Origin: Burkholderia sp. H160
GTDB taxonomy: Bacteria > Pseudomonadota > Gammaproteobacteria > Burkholderiales > Burkholderiaceae
Assembly (NCBI GenBank): GCA_000173575.1
Contig: ABYL01000015.1
Location: 18,643-82,642 of the forward strand
Length of the DNA: 64,000 nt
Reading direction: 5' to 3'
Shown here piece by piece: positions 41,113 through 50,116 of this stretch; the first letter of the stretch is position 1; every line of letters begins with the position of its first letter. The translations under genes were made by a program, and so were the position numbers. The notes under the pieces are model-generated. The model had not been told where the DNA came from. It did no database searches and saw nothing but the letters and a program-made list of their open reading frames with translations.

Positions 41113-41853
41113 CTAGAAGGTATAAGCGACATTCAGGAAGACATTTACGGGATTGAGACGGATCGTCGATTTCGAAACGATTTGCGTCCCTTTAGCCGTT
41201 GTCCCGTCCAGCGTAAGGTGAGTCTTTACGGGAACGTAACCGACACTGGCTCCCACTGACCAGTGGTTCGTCATCGCGTAATAAGCCCCGATCTCGAATA
41301 CCGGGTTCCAGGACGAACTGAGGGATGCGTGCGCCGACCCACCCGGTCCCAGACTGTCAGTGACAAATTGGCTGTTAGTCGTACGCACCTGGCTGAACCA
41401 CGTATAGTTCACGCCCAACCCGATGAAAGGACGGAACTTTGACTGGGCGGCAAGTAGGTGGTATCGAAAGACAAGCGCGGGCGGAATCGGCCGCGTCGAG
41501 CCCAGGGTGCCATACTTCGCGAGCGCGCCGTCCCCGACCAGATCCACTGTGAGCGGGAGTCCGATGAGCGTCGCAACGCCGATGTGGTCGGTGACGTAGT
41601 ACTCGGTCGTGATCCCCATCGTGTCCGTGGACGTCGCGTGCGCCCCAGTACCGGGCAGTTGCTGATTCACTGTCATGCCACCCACGCTTTCCACGGTCAG
41701 CGGCGTTGCACTACTCTGTGGTGCGACGTGGAGCCACCCGGTCGCCACGGTGAAGCTCCCGGCCGTCTGCGCTTTCGCATTACCAGCAAGCGTGGCCGCG
41801 CAGAGGCACACCGCAAAACCAGCGGATCGAACCGTTCTCCTGTCTTTCATCAC
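41113..41853 (-). CDS. OmpW-family outer-membrane protein
   Basis: A 246-residue protein with a signal peptide ending NAKAQ, an eight-stranded beta-barrel pattern, FRPFIGLGVNYTWF near the middle, and the C-terminal aromatic VAYTF. OmpW proteins form narrow channels for small hydrophobic compounds. Members are frequent beside catabolic genes for hydrophobic substrates. It stands alone, 226 bp from the molybdoenzyme gene. Confidence 0.9.
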   Translation of the reverse strand: MMKDRRTVRSAGFAVCLCAATLAGNAKAQTAGSFTVATGWLHVAPQSSATPLTVESVGGMTVNQQLPGTGAHATSTDTMGITTEYYVTDHIGVATLIGLPLTVDLVGDGALAKYGTLGSTRPIPPALVFRYHLLAAQSKFRPFIGLGVNYTWFSQVRTTNSQFVTDSLGPGGSAHASLSSSWNPVFEIGAYYAMTNHWSVGASVGYVPVKTHLTLDGTTAKGTQIVSKSTIRLNPVNVFLNVAYTF

Positions 41854-42138
41854 GTGTCTTCTCCTGTCTCATTGGCTGAATACTTTTTTTGTCGCCTGCC
41901 GGTCAGGGCGCTTCATGGGGCGCCCGTGACGGCCTAGCGTCGGCATAGCTCTCATTCGATTGCATCGAACGACATCACGCCCGCTTCTTATGCAGTCGTA
42001 CTAAATGAAATGACGCGCTTTCGCGCGTCTCTGCTGATGCCTTCCACCGCGCTTCTTCTTCGTGCCCTCAGCAGAAGCGTCCGGTTACAGGTCTATGCCT
42101 GGCGTGAAATTCCGACGCGCTCTCGATAACCGGATATG

Positions 42139-42378
42139 TCAGTGAAACCGCATTGACGGGCGCGCAGCCTCCGGCGGGAACACCCGCCACGAACCATCGG
42201 AGTGCCGGAAGAAAAAGAGGCCGACCCTTTCCCCCGGCAGAACCAGTTCGATGTGTACGTAGACTCCCTGATTCGACTGCGCGCGACCCGATCGGGTAAT
42301 CCGTAGCGGCGTTGCCGAAACGGCGCCGAGCCATTTTTCAACAAGCGATCGCAAAGTCGTTTCCGATGCAATACCCAT
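42139..42378 (-). CDS. small conserved-type hypothetical protein
   Basis: A 79-residue protein starting MGIASETTLRSLVEKWLG, ending with a FFFRHSDGSWRVFPP-like stretch. The ATG has GGAGCGGAAG just upstream. I recognise the general pattern from Burkholderiales hypothetical proteins but know no function. It lies 55 bp after the acyl-CoA ligase gene. There is no signal peptide or membrane segment. Confidence 0.6.
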   Translation of the reverse strand: MGIASETTLRSLVEKWLGAVSATPLRITRSGRAQSNQGVYVHIELVLPGERVGLFFFRHSDGSWRVFPPEAARPSMRFH

Positions 42379-42433
42379 CTTCCGCTCCAACCAAAAGCCA
42401 CTGCTCTAGCTCGACAACCAATGCCATTGGCGT

Positions 42434-44413
42434 TCAGGCGTGACCCGGGTTGCCGCCCGGGCTCGCCGGGACGGACAGCGAGAAAACGAATGGAAAGCGC
42501 CCGAGCGTCGCGCGCGCCAGTCCTTCGAGGTCGGCCCTGTTGAGTTCGACATGAGCCGTCAGCCCGCGAGCGCTGTCTTCGACAATGCTCACCGCTGCAT
42601 CGTTGACGCCGGCTTCAACGAGTGCGGATCGCAATGCGTCCGCCATTTCTCGCCATTTCAGCGCCGGCTTGTAGATCTTGCCGACGCCTGTCAGCGGCAT
42701 CGTATCGATGACGCGGATCCCCTTAGGAAGCGCAGCCCGCTCGCTGATGCAGGCGCGCAGGAATGCGGCCAGTTCCGCTTCGGTTGTCATGACGCCTGGC
42801 TTGAGCTGGACATAGGCGACCGGCAACTCGCCCGCATGCGCGTCGGGCCGGCCCACGGCGGCGGCGATCTGTACCGCCGGATGACGATGCAGGGCTTCTT
42901 CGATAGCCGCAGGGTCGATGTTGTGACCGCCCCGGATGATCAGCTCCTTTTTCCGGCCCGTGAGCCAGAAGTATCCGTCGGCATCGCGGCGCCCGAGATC
43001 GCCAGTATTGAGCCAACGTTCGCCGTCGCCGAGGTCCATCCAGATTCCACTGTCCTGCTCTGGCCTGGAATATCCAACGAACACATTCGGTCCGGAGATC
43101 ACCAGCTGGCCGACTTCATCTGCCGCGCAATCGCGTGTATAGCGGCCGGCCTCGTCGGCCACCACGACCTTCATTGCCTGACCGGGAAGGCAAAGGCCAA
43201 TCGAGCCCGCCCTGCGTTCACCAAGCGGCGGATTGACGCTGCTCACGCAGGCGCCTTCAGTGAGTCCGTAGCCTTCGAGGATTTGGATCCCCGTGCGATG
43301 CTCGAAATTGCGAAGCAATTCGACTGGCATCGGCGCGGCACCGCACAGCCCATACTCGAGCGAGCTGATGTCGTGCTCGCCAATAGGAACCTCGAGCAGT
43401 GATCCATAGAGCGTTGGCACACCGCTGAAGAAATTGATGCGGTAATGTTCAACGATTTCCCAGAAGCGCTTTACAACACCGTCGCCGCGATATCCTTGCG
43501 GTGTGCCGAGAACGACATGAGCGCCGCGCGAGAACGCCAGCAGACCTGTCACCATCACGGCATTCACATGAAATAGCGGCAGTCCGCAAAATATCGTTTT
43601 GCCGGGACCGATGCTTTCGCCGAGAAACCGCCCTGTGTTCCACGCATTGGTAACCTCGTTGCGGTGCCGGCGCATCGCGATCTTCGGCAATCCCGTGGTG
43701 CCGCCCGTGCAGAAGCAGGACGAGATATCGTCCATCCTCGCCGAGGGCGAGTCGTCGAGCGACATTCCGGACTCGTCCGCCATTGCGGTGCCAAAATCAT
43801 GGATCCGGATCTGCGCTGGAACCGCGCTGCGCACGCCGCCTTTGCCATGCAGACTTGCGGATTCGCCACGTTGCAGTATCCGGGCTTCTAATCCTTTTTC
43901 CCCCGGTATCCGATCGGCCAGATTAACGAGCACCAGATCTTTTATGGCGGGGACGTGGTGCAACACCGCTTGCACTTTTTGCCAGAGTTCAGTCCCGGGG
44001 AACGGCGCGAGCGTTACTAGCACGCTGGCACCCGATGCCTTCAACAACTCGCCGATGGCTTCGCGTTCAAGCAGCGGATTGATCGCGCAGACAATGCCCA
44101 CCGCTTCGCCCCCCCAGATCACGAAGTGCGTTTCAGGCAGATTCGGCAGCACATAGGCGATGACGGTGTTCCTTTCCACGCCCAGTCGCGAAAACATGTT
44201 TGCGGTGCGCCTAATATCACGCAACAGGTCGCTGTAGGTCCAGCGCTCGGGGCGAGCGTAGTCATCGGCTGTTCGAAAGAAGGAAAGCGCGGGCGCGAAG
44301 GGATCGATGGCAGCGCCCCGACAGATCATTTCGTAGGTACTCGACGGAAGATCCGGCAGTGGTCCCTGCGCTTCGACAGCGAGGACGTCCTGTCCTTTTG
44401 CGGCGTCTCTCAT
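42434..44413 (-). CDS. acyl-CoA synthetase (AMP-forming)
   Basis: A 659-residue adenylate-forming enzyme. CTGGTTGLPK at about 235-244 is the phosphate-binding loop, EGYGLTEG the A5 motif, and LNTGDLGRRDADGYFWLTGRKKELIIRGG (read in two parts) the hinge and A8 region. PLTGVGKIYKPALK is the catalytic-lysine segment. The C-terminus is about 60 residues longer than usual. It should form a CoA thioester of an organic acid, probably a product of the ring-cleavage steps encoded upstream. Its ATG overlaps the FAH-family stop (ATGA). Confidence 0.92.
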   Translation of the reverse strand: MRDAAKGQDVLAVEAQGPLPDLPSSTYEMICRGAAIDPFAPALSFFRTADDYARPERWTYSDLLRDIRRTANMFSRLGVERNTVIAYVLPNLPETHFVIWGGEAVGIVCAINPLLEREAIGELLKASGASVLVTLAPFPGTELWQKVQAVLHHVPAIKDLVLVNLADRIPGEKGLEARILQRGESASLHGKGGVRSAVPAQIRIHDFGTAMADESGMSLDDSPSARMDDISSCFCTGGTTGLPKIAMRRHRNEVTNAWNTGRFLGESIGPGKTIFCGLPLFHVNAVMVTGLLAFSRGAHVVLGTPQGYRGDGVVKRFWEIVEHYRINFFSGVPTLYGSLLEVPIGEHDISSLEYGLCGAAPMPVELLRNFEHRTGIQILEGYGLTEGACVSSVNPPLGERRAGSIGLCLPGQAMKVVVADEAGRYTRDCAADEVGQLVISGPNVFVGYSRPEQDSGIWMDLGDGERWLNTGDLGRRDADGYFWLTGRKKELIIRGGHNIDPAAIEEALHRHPAVQIAAAVGRPDAHAGELPVAYVQLKPGVMTTEAELAAFLRACISERAALPKGIRVIDTMPLTGVGKIYKPALKWREMADALRSALVEAGVNDAAVSIVEDSARGLTAHVELNRADLEGLARATLGRFPFVFSLSVPASPGGNPGHA

Positions 44414-45366
44414 ACTGCCTCTTCGACAACGACGTTTTGCTGCACGCCCAGATTGATGGAGCGGTCGCGGCTGACAATCCATGCCTCGACAACGTCTCCA
44501 ACCTGAAGATACTGAGGCCTGTCCTCCTGCATCTTCAGGAAAAGCCGCCATTTTTCTTCTTCGGGCAACTGCGCCGCAGCGCGCTGCTTCTCCGGTGAAG
44601 GAATGCTCAGCGCACATCCAGATGGTGTGCCGGTTGCGAGCAGGTCACCCGTGCGGAGGTCGTGCACATGGGAAAGCTCAGTCAGGGTCTCTGCCGGGCC
44701 ATAGACAAGGCCAGCAGTAGTGTCGTTCTGGCGGACGGTTCCGTTGACCGTCAGCGTCAGCACGAGTTCTTTCAGCTTCGGAATGTCGTGCTTTTCGAGC
44801 AGGCAGAGGTAAGGACCGACAGGGCCAAATGTCCGGTAGCTCTTGCCCTTGTAAAACTGCATCTGCGGAATCTGGATATCGCGTGCTGAATAGTCGTTGA
44901 CGATCACAGCGCCCGCAATGTACTCGTGAAGGTTTTCCTCGGTGACTGTTTCACCGGATGTGATGTCTCGTTTGAGCACGAGACCGAGCTCGATCTCATA
45001 GTCGAGGAATCGCACCGCGTGTGGTTTCACGACGGCCGAGTTCGCCGCAACGATGCAGCCTGCTGCCTTCGTGAAAATCATGTTGAACTTCTTCACATCC
45101 GGGTCCATGCCGGACTCGATCATATGCTGGCGGTAATTCGCGCCCTGGCAGATGAACTGCTGGTTGGCGGTCACGGGCGACAGCCACTGCACTTCCGATT
45201 CGGGAATCGACGGCCCGCTGAGTATCATGAGTCGCTCGACCGGATTGGCCTCGATGAACGCGGCGGTCGACTCGTATTCGCCTGGAATCGGCGTGATGGC
45301 GCCCTCTGCGACCACGCCCCACTGGGCACGGCCATGATGAAGATAATGCAGGACGTGAAGTGCCAT
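44410..45366 (-). CDS. fumarylacetoacetate hydrolase-family protein
   Basis: A 318-residue FAH-family enzyme. The metal-binding glutamates are in DYEIELGLVL, with the Asp in VNDYSARDIQ; GDLLATGTPSG is the late family motif. Members cleave or isomerise acylpyruvates and related ring-fission products. It lies between the dioxygenase (34 bp upstream) and the acyl-CoA ligase, which fits hydrolysis of a cleaved ring. Confidence 0.93.
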   Translation of the reverse strand: MALHVLHYLHHGRAQWGVVAEGAITPIPGEYESTAAFIEANPVERLMILSGPSIPESEVQWLSPVTANQQFICQGANYRQHMIESGMDPDVKKFNMIFTKAAGCIVAANSAVVKPHAVRFLDYEIELGLVLKRDITSGETVTEENLHEYIAGAVIVNDYSARDIQIPQMQFYKGKSYRTFGPVGPYLCLLEKHDIPKLKELVLTLTVNGTVRQNDTTAGLVYGPAETLTELSHVHDLRTGDLLATGTPSGCALSIPSPEKQRAAAQLPEEEKWRLFLKMQEDRPQYLQVGDVVEAWIVSRDRSINLGVQQNVVVEEAV

Positions 45367-45400
45367 TGTTCAATTCTCCGGATCAGTAGGGATGCCTGGT

Positions 45401-46471
45401 TCAGGCGAAAATCTTTGCCAGCGTTCGCAGCTTGCTCAGAGTCAGGTCAGGGCTGCGCCGCAGGTTTCTGAAAAGAATCACAATGCTCGTGGGCGTGAAT
45501 CTGGGCTTCGTGAAGCTGCGCGGCATGGTCGGCCCCCACTGAGCCATTGCCTCGCGACTGACAGCATGGATTCCCGTCGGCTCTCCGGACGTGAACAGGT
45601 CGCCGTCGCAATAGTGTTCGTGCTTGTCGCCCCACGGGTCCTGCCAGTAGTCGAAAATCTGGCTGCCCAGGATATGTCGGCCGATCCCCCACGCGTGCGT
45701 CCAGCCACCGTCGCGCAGAACGCGCTGGCCCATACCGACCGCGTCCGCGTCGATGACCTCGTAAGCGCTGTGGCTGTAGGTCGCGGCGAATCCCTGAGCG
45801 AGCGCGAGCGTGTGATGATCGGCCGGGTTGACGCCGAGATCGAGACGCATGAACGCGACCGCCGGCGAGCCGTCGGGAAGCACCTGCACGTCGCTAGGGA
45901 TGAACCCGAAGTGCCGCGTGTACCACCCGCAGGTTTCCTGATAGTCGGCGAGTTCGAGCACGACATGCCCTAGCCGGATGACCTCTGGCGCGCGCTCGGG
46001 CGGTCGCTGCGTATCGTTGACGCGAACGGTGGTATCGACGGAATTGAATGGCAACGGCAGCCGGTGCGGCAACGCTGACGCGGGTGCCTGGCCCCATATC
46101 GCATCGATAGCGAATCCGGAAGGGTCCGTCAGTCGCACCATGTAGCCGCCGCCCACTAGTGCGGAGTCTTCGACCTCTGACGCGCCCGGCAACTTCGCCA
46201 GTGCATCAAGCTCCTCTCGGCTGCCGACTTGCAGGCCAAACCCCACAAACCGCGCTTTCGACGCCTTGCGCACTACATAACAAAAATGCGAAGCGTCCGT
46301 GCCACGCAGAAGCAGCAGCGCCTCGTCCCGCGATACGGTTTGAAGCCCAAAGTCATTGAGAAAACGCTCCGCTTGCTCGAGGTCCGGTCGCTCGAATGCC
46401 AGATAGGCCAATGCGGTCGCTTTCGCTGTCGGATGGGGGTGACGGGCGGGCTGTGAAGTAGTCAGTTTCAT
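45401..46471 (-). CDS. VOC-family extradiol dioxygenase-like protein
   Basis: A 356-residue two-module VOC protein. The C-terminal module has candidate metal ligands His169 (RLGHVVLE), His234 (YSHSAYEV) and Glu285 (KHEHYCDGD), the 2-His-1-carboxylate set of type I extradiol dioxygenases. The N-terminal module lacks them, as in that family. It is first in an operon with FAH-family and ligase genes, and the divergent TetR lies beyond a shared promoter region. The ring opened is unknown; hydroxyquinol or pyrogallol-type compounds would suit the neighbouring transhydroxylase. Confidence 0.88.
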   Translation of the reverse strand: MKLTTSQPARHPHPTAKATALAYLAFERPDLEQAERFLNDFGLQTVSRDEALLLLRGTDASHFCYVVRKASKARFVGFGLQVGSREELDALAKLPGASEVEDSALVGGGYMVRLTDPSGFAIDAIWGQAPASALPHRLPLPFNSVDTTVRVNDTQRPPERAPEVIRLGHVVLELADYQETCGWYTRHFGFIPSDVQVLPDGSPAVAFMRLDLGVNPADHHTLALAQGFAATYSHSAYEVIDADAVGMGQRVLRDGGWTHAWGIGRHILGSQIFDYWQDPWGDKHEHYCDGDLFTSGEPTGIHAVSREAMAQWGPTMPRSFTKPRFTPTSIVILFRNLRRSPDLTLSKLRTLAKIFA

Positions 46472-46789
46472 GTCGGAACCTGATCAGGCGGTTGCGATGG
46501 CAGATGCGACTTCGAAAGATGCCGCACTGGCGGCATGACCGAACGGCAATAGATGCTTCGCCGACGCACTATTGCTAGCGGGTTCGGATGCCCACATCGG
46601 CGAGCGGGCAGGGCAATGCCAGCCGCGCGGCGCGGCACCGTTTCTGGCTGCTGTCTCCATCATCACTCCATCGGTTCTAATCGAATCGGCCCGTCGAGTC
46701 CTTTGATGACATTAAACTCATCGCTGATCGTTTTGTCAATATAGACATTCGAATCTATACTGCGTGTTATGACCAGATCAGGATTCACG
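46472..46789. other. divergent regulatory region
   Basis: A 318-bp region between the extradiol dioxygenase and TetR genes. It contains the promoter module at 46711-46761. The roughly 230-bp leader between the minus-strand start point and the dioxygenase ATG codes for nothing I can support. Confidence 0.55.
46711..46761. promoter_or_regulatory. overlapping divergent promoters, copy A
   Basis: Minus strand: TTGACA (46734-46739), 17 bases, TTTAAT (46711-46716), reading towards the extradiol operon. Plus strand: TTGTCA (46733-46738), 17 bases, TATACT (46756-46761), reading towards the TetR gene. The two -35 hexamers overlap almost completely. The outer part has the dyad TATAGA-8-TCTATA. The same layout occurs at 57797-57847. 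Confidence 0.7.
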
Positions 46790-47545
46790 ATGACCGACAC
46801 AACCAATCGCCGGGCAGTCAAGCGTTCCACTGTTGTGGCGCGCGCTACCCCAGCGCCCGTTGTTGAAGAACGGGAGCCGCGCGGTGCGCGCCGCAAGCGT
46901 GAGACGCGAGCCCGTCTGCTCGATGCTGCCCTCAGGCTGATGGCGGAAAAGGGCATGGAGGGCGTTGCGATCAACGAGATCACCGAGGCCGCCGACGTGG
47001 GCTTTGGCTCGTTCTACAACCACTTCGAATCGAAGGAAGCGATCTATGCGACGCTTGTCGACAACGTGTTTGAAGAGTTCGCGAACATGCTCGATCGGCT
47101 GGCGGCTGGCCTTTCCGACCCCGCCGAAGTGGTCGCCGTATCTGTGCGCCATACTGTCCTTCGCGCAAGAAATGACCCCGTCTGGGGACGGTTTCTGATA
47201 CGCGAAGGGTTTTCCGCCCGTGCGATGAGCCGCGGGCTGGGTCAGCGACTGCTGCGCGACATCGGCAGCGGTATTGCGGCGAAGCGGTTCGTCGTGGCCG
47301 ACCCCTTTATCGGATTTCTCGCAGTGGGCGGCACGGTGCTGTGTGCCATCGCCGCCGAGCTGAACTTCGTCGTGCCGGGCGCGAGCGCGGCGGGCGTGCT
47401 GACGGAACTGGGCTTTAGCGGCGAGCATTTTCCCGAGCGCACGGCGGCGATGTTGCTGCAAACGCTCGGACTAAAGCGGGCCGAGGCGGAAAAGATCGCT
47501 ACCCGCCCATTGCCCACCGTCGAGGAAGCCGTCGACGAGGGCTGA
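46790..47545 (+). CDS. TetR-family regulator (paralogue of the one at 57.9 kb)
   Basis: A 251-residue protein with a basic N-terminal tail, a helix-turn-helix at about 42-85 (LLDAALRLMAEKGMEGVAIN, then VGFGSFYNHFESKEAIYATL) and a ligand domain. Long segments match the regulator at 57.9 kb (DPAEVVAVSVRHT, FLIREG, GLGQRLLRD). The start is the ATG after CAGGA; an ATG 21 bases earlier sits at the predicted transcription start and lacks a ribosome site. It probably controls the divergent ring-cleavage operon. Confidence 0.9.
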   Translation: MTDTTNRRAVKRSTVVARATPAPVVEEREPRGARRKRETRARLLDAALRLMAEKGMEGVAINEITEAADVGFGSFYNHFESKEAIYATLVDNVFEEFANMLDRLAAGLSDPAEVVAVSVRHTVLRARNDPVWGRFLIREGFSARAMSRGLGQRLLRDIGSGIAAKRFVVADPFIGFLAVGGTVLCAIAAELNFVVPGASAAGVLTELGFSGEHFPERTAAMLLQTLGLKRAEAEKIATRPLPTVEEAVDEG

Positions 47546-47708
47546 GTTGGCGGAAGGCGAAACGACCGGTGCGACCGCTTCGCCAGCGCACCGTCGATAG
47601 CTGCGTCCTATCTCTGCGGCGGCTGCTTGTCAGACGCCGGAATCGGTTGAGGCGGTGGTCCGGTGACCGGCTGCGCTCATCCGGCCGCCAGAGCAAGAAT
47701 GCTCGTGA

Positions 47709-48458
47709 TCAGGGTCTGGTCGTGGTTGTCGAGCGATTCCTCGAAGCGCGTAACTGTCCTGTTTTCGTGCCGTGTGCGAATTGCGGGCAGGACAGTGCGG
47801 TCTTCCCCGCTGCGCGCGACGCTTCCTCATCTTTGAACGGACTGCTCGGCGCCGGCCCGCCGAGCTCGCGCACGACCTCGGCTATCTGCTCAGCAACTGC
47901 GCTTATCGCATGGCGATGACCATCCACAATTGCCTGATATCCGTCCGATACTTGCTCACTCACTACGCTGTGACAGGTCAATGTCCCGGCGCCAGCCGAT
48001 GTGCGAACGTTCCATACGACGTCAATCAGCACATGTGAACCCGGCCAGGATTCAAAGCGCTGGAAGCTCACGTCAACCTCATACACAGGACTGTTCCCAT
48101 CGCGCGCGACTGTGTTTGCAGCCGGCACGCCGGCCTGTTGACTCACGCCCGCAATCAGCGCATCGTGGATCTCGTCTGGGAGGGACGACGCCCAGCGATC
48201 CTGTTCCAGCACCTTCACCTGTGTCGCGCTGTCCTGTACCACGAGCTGGCTTCGCGCGACCGCGGCCGGCACCTTCACCGGACGCACGTCGATGCGAAAT
48301 GATGGACTCCCAGTACTTCCCGTAATCGTCGACCGCGCATCGGTTCCCAGCGTGTAGAAGCGCGTGGCTGGCGAAGCGCAAGCCGCCAGGAGGGTTAGGC
48401 CAATGGCGCTCAGGATCCCGCCCATTGCGCGCCACGAGCAGGATTGCATCAGTGTCAT
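47709..48458 (-). CDS. pqiC: PqiC-like outer-membrane lipoprotein
   Basis: A 249-residue lipoprotein with lipobox LLAAC (Cys27) and the ABC-type transport auxiliary domain (FYTLGTDARS, later LIDVVWNVRT). PqiC anchors the PqiB tunnel at the outer membrane for lipid transport. The last 45 or so residues (after VVRELGGPAPSS) are polar and not typical of the family. Its ATG overlaps the pqiB stop (ATGA). Confidence 0.88.
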   Translation of the reverse strand: MTLMQSCSWRAMGGILSAIGLTLLAACASPATRFYTLGTDARSTITGSTGSPSFRIDVRPVKVPAAVARSQLVVQDSATQVKVLEQDRWASSLPDEIHDALIAGVSQQAGVPAANTVARDGNSPVYEVDVSFQRFESWPGSHVLIDVVWNVRTSAGAGTLTCHSVVSEQVSDGYQAIVDGHRHAISAVAEQIAEVVRELGGPAPSSPFKDEEASRAAGKTALSCPQFAHGTKTGQLRASRNRSTTTTRP

Positions 48459-50116
48459 GGTCTGTCTCCTTTCTTGCCGAACAGCAACGCCTGCGGATTC
48501 CGCTCCAGATAATCGGCGAGCGCGTTGAGCGACTGCAGGGTCCGCGTCAACTGCTGCATCGCATCCTGAACGTCCGACTGCATCGGCGCGGCCCCGCGCA
48601 GCGTCGATTCCGCGGTGCTGAAGGTCCTTTGCGCTGCAGCCAGCGTGTCGCGGGCTTGCGGAACGACCTCAGTGTCCATGTGCCCGAACAGCCTGTTGGC
48701 GTTTTCCAGTGCACCATTCAGGTTGGCGCCGATCCTGTCGAACGGCACCTGGTTCAGCTTTCTCGCGATGTCCGCCACCTGCACCTGGAGTTCGTCGAGC
48801 GTATTCGGCACCGTTGGAAGTTCGATGGGGTTGCGATGTACATCGACGCTCGCGCGAGGCGCCTTCGGGAACATATCCAGGGCGACGTAAAGCTGGCCCG
48901 TCAGGAGGCTACCGGTCCGCAGTTGTCCGCGCAGCCCTTCCATCACCAGGTGTTCCAGCAATTCGTGACCGCCTGGCGAGTCCGGCGCGGGTAGCGCGTC
49001 ACTGGAGCGTCGGCTGAGACGGTCCGGATAGAGCGCCATCGACACCTTCATGCTGAAGGTCTTGTGCGTATCGTCGTATTCGATGCCGATGTCGGTCACC
49101 TGCCCCAGCACGATCCCACGCAAATCAACCGGCGCCCCGACGGACAGTCCGCGCAGCGACTGGTCAAAACGCATCACCACGGTGAGCGGCACGCCGTCGG
49201 GCTCCCGCATGGCGTCCGCTTCGTCCGCGGCCAGTCGGAACACTGACTTGTCGGCGGCCGGCTGTCCCGCGCCCTGCCCTGGCGGAGTCTGGAACGCGAG
49301 GCCTCCGACGACGACGGTCGCAAGAGACTGCGTATTGAGCTTCAGACCGCTTGAATCGAGGCGCAAATCGACGCCGCTCGCATGCCACCAACGTGTATTG
49401 GTGCCGACGTACTGGTCGAACGGCGCATTGACGAAAACCTGCACGGTGACGCCCTCGCCGCCCCGGTCCAGCGAATAACCGACCACCTGACCGACCTGGA
49501 CACGATGGTAGAAAATCGGCGCGCCGATGTCGATCGAGCCCAGCGACTCGCCCCGCAACGTGTACTGCCGCCCCGGCTGCCCCGTCGTAACAATGGGCGG
49601 GTTTTCGAGGCCCAGAAACGCGCTTTGGCGTTCGGCCGAGCGCCCGATATCCACGCCGATATACGCGCCAGAGAGTAACGTGCCGAGGCCGGAGATGCCG
49701 TTGGCACCGACGCGCGGACGCACCACCCAGAACCGCGTGCCTCGCGTCGCGAACTTTTCGGCTTCCTTGCTCAACTGGATGCTCACGATGACGCGCCGCA
49801 AATCGCCAGACAGCGTAATGGCCTGCACCGAGCCGATCTCGACGTCCTTGTACCTGACCTTGGTCTTACCTGCCTCCATGCCTTCCGCGTTGTTGAAGGT
49901 CACGGTCACCACGGGTCCCTTTTCGGCAACGGATCTGGCTACCAGCGCGACACCGATCAATGCGCAGATGAGCGGAACAAGCCAGATCAGTGATGGCAGC
50001 CAGCGTTTGCGTGTTTCGAGTTGAGGTCGAGGTAGATTGGAAAGATGCATCGGTTCGAAAAATATTTCAGGAATTGCGATTAGTGGTGGCGAGCCGGGCA
50101 GCTGCCGCTCCTTCAT
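48455..50116 (-). CDS. pqiB: PqiB-like MCE protein
   Basis: A 553-residue protein with one N-terminal membrane helix (WLPSLIWLVPLICALIGVALV) and three MCE/MlaD domains, near 66-155, 180-265 and 310-415, followed by a helical C-terminal region that builds the tunnel. It spans the periplasm with PqiA and PqiC and is thought to move lipids between membranes. The ATG overlaps the pqiA stop; Met23 is another possible start. Confidence 0.92.
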   Translation of the reverse strand: MKERQLPGSPPLIAIPEIFFEPMHLSNLPRPQLETRKRWLPSLIWLVPLICALIGVALVARSVAEKGPVVTVTFNNAEGMEAGKTKVRYKDVEIGSVQAITLSGDLRRVIVSIQLSKEAEKFATRGTRFWVVRPRVGANGISGLGTLLSGAYIGVDIGRSAERQSAFLGLENPPIVTTGQPGRQYTLRGESLGSIDIGAPIFYHRVQVGQVVGYSLDRGGEGVTVQVFVNAPFDQYVGTNTRWWHASGVDLRLDSSGLKLNTQSLATVVVGGLAFQTPPGQGAGQPAADKSVFRLAADEADAMREPDGVPLTVVMRFDQSLRGLSVGAPVDLRGIVLGQVTDIGIEYDDTHKTFSMKVSMALYPDRLSRRSSDALPAPDSPGGHELLEHLVMEGLRGQLRTGSLLTGQLYVALDMFPKAPRASVDVHRNPIELPTVPNTLDELQVQVADIARKLNQVPFDRIGANLNGALENANRLFGHMDTEVVPQARDTLAAAQRTFSTAESTLRGAAPMQSDVQDAMQQLTRTLQSLNALADYLERNPQALLFGKKGDRP

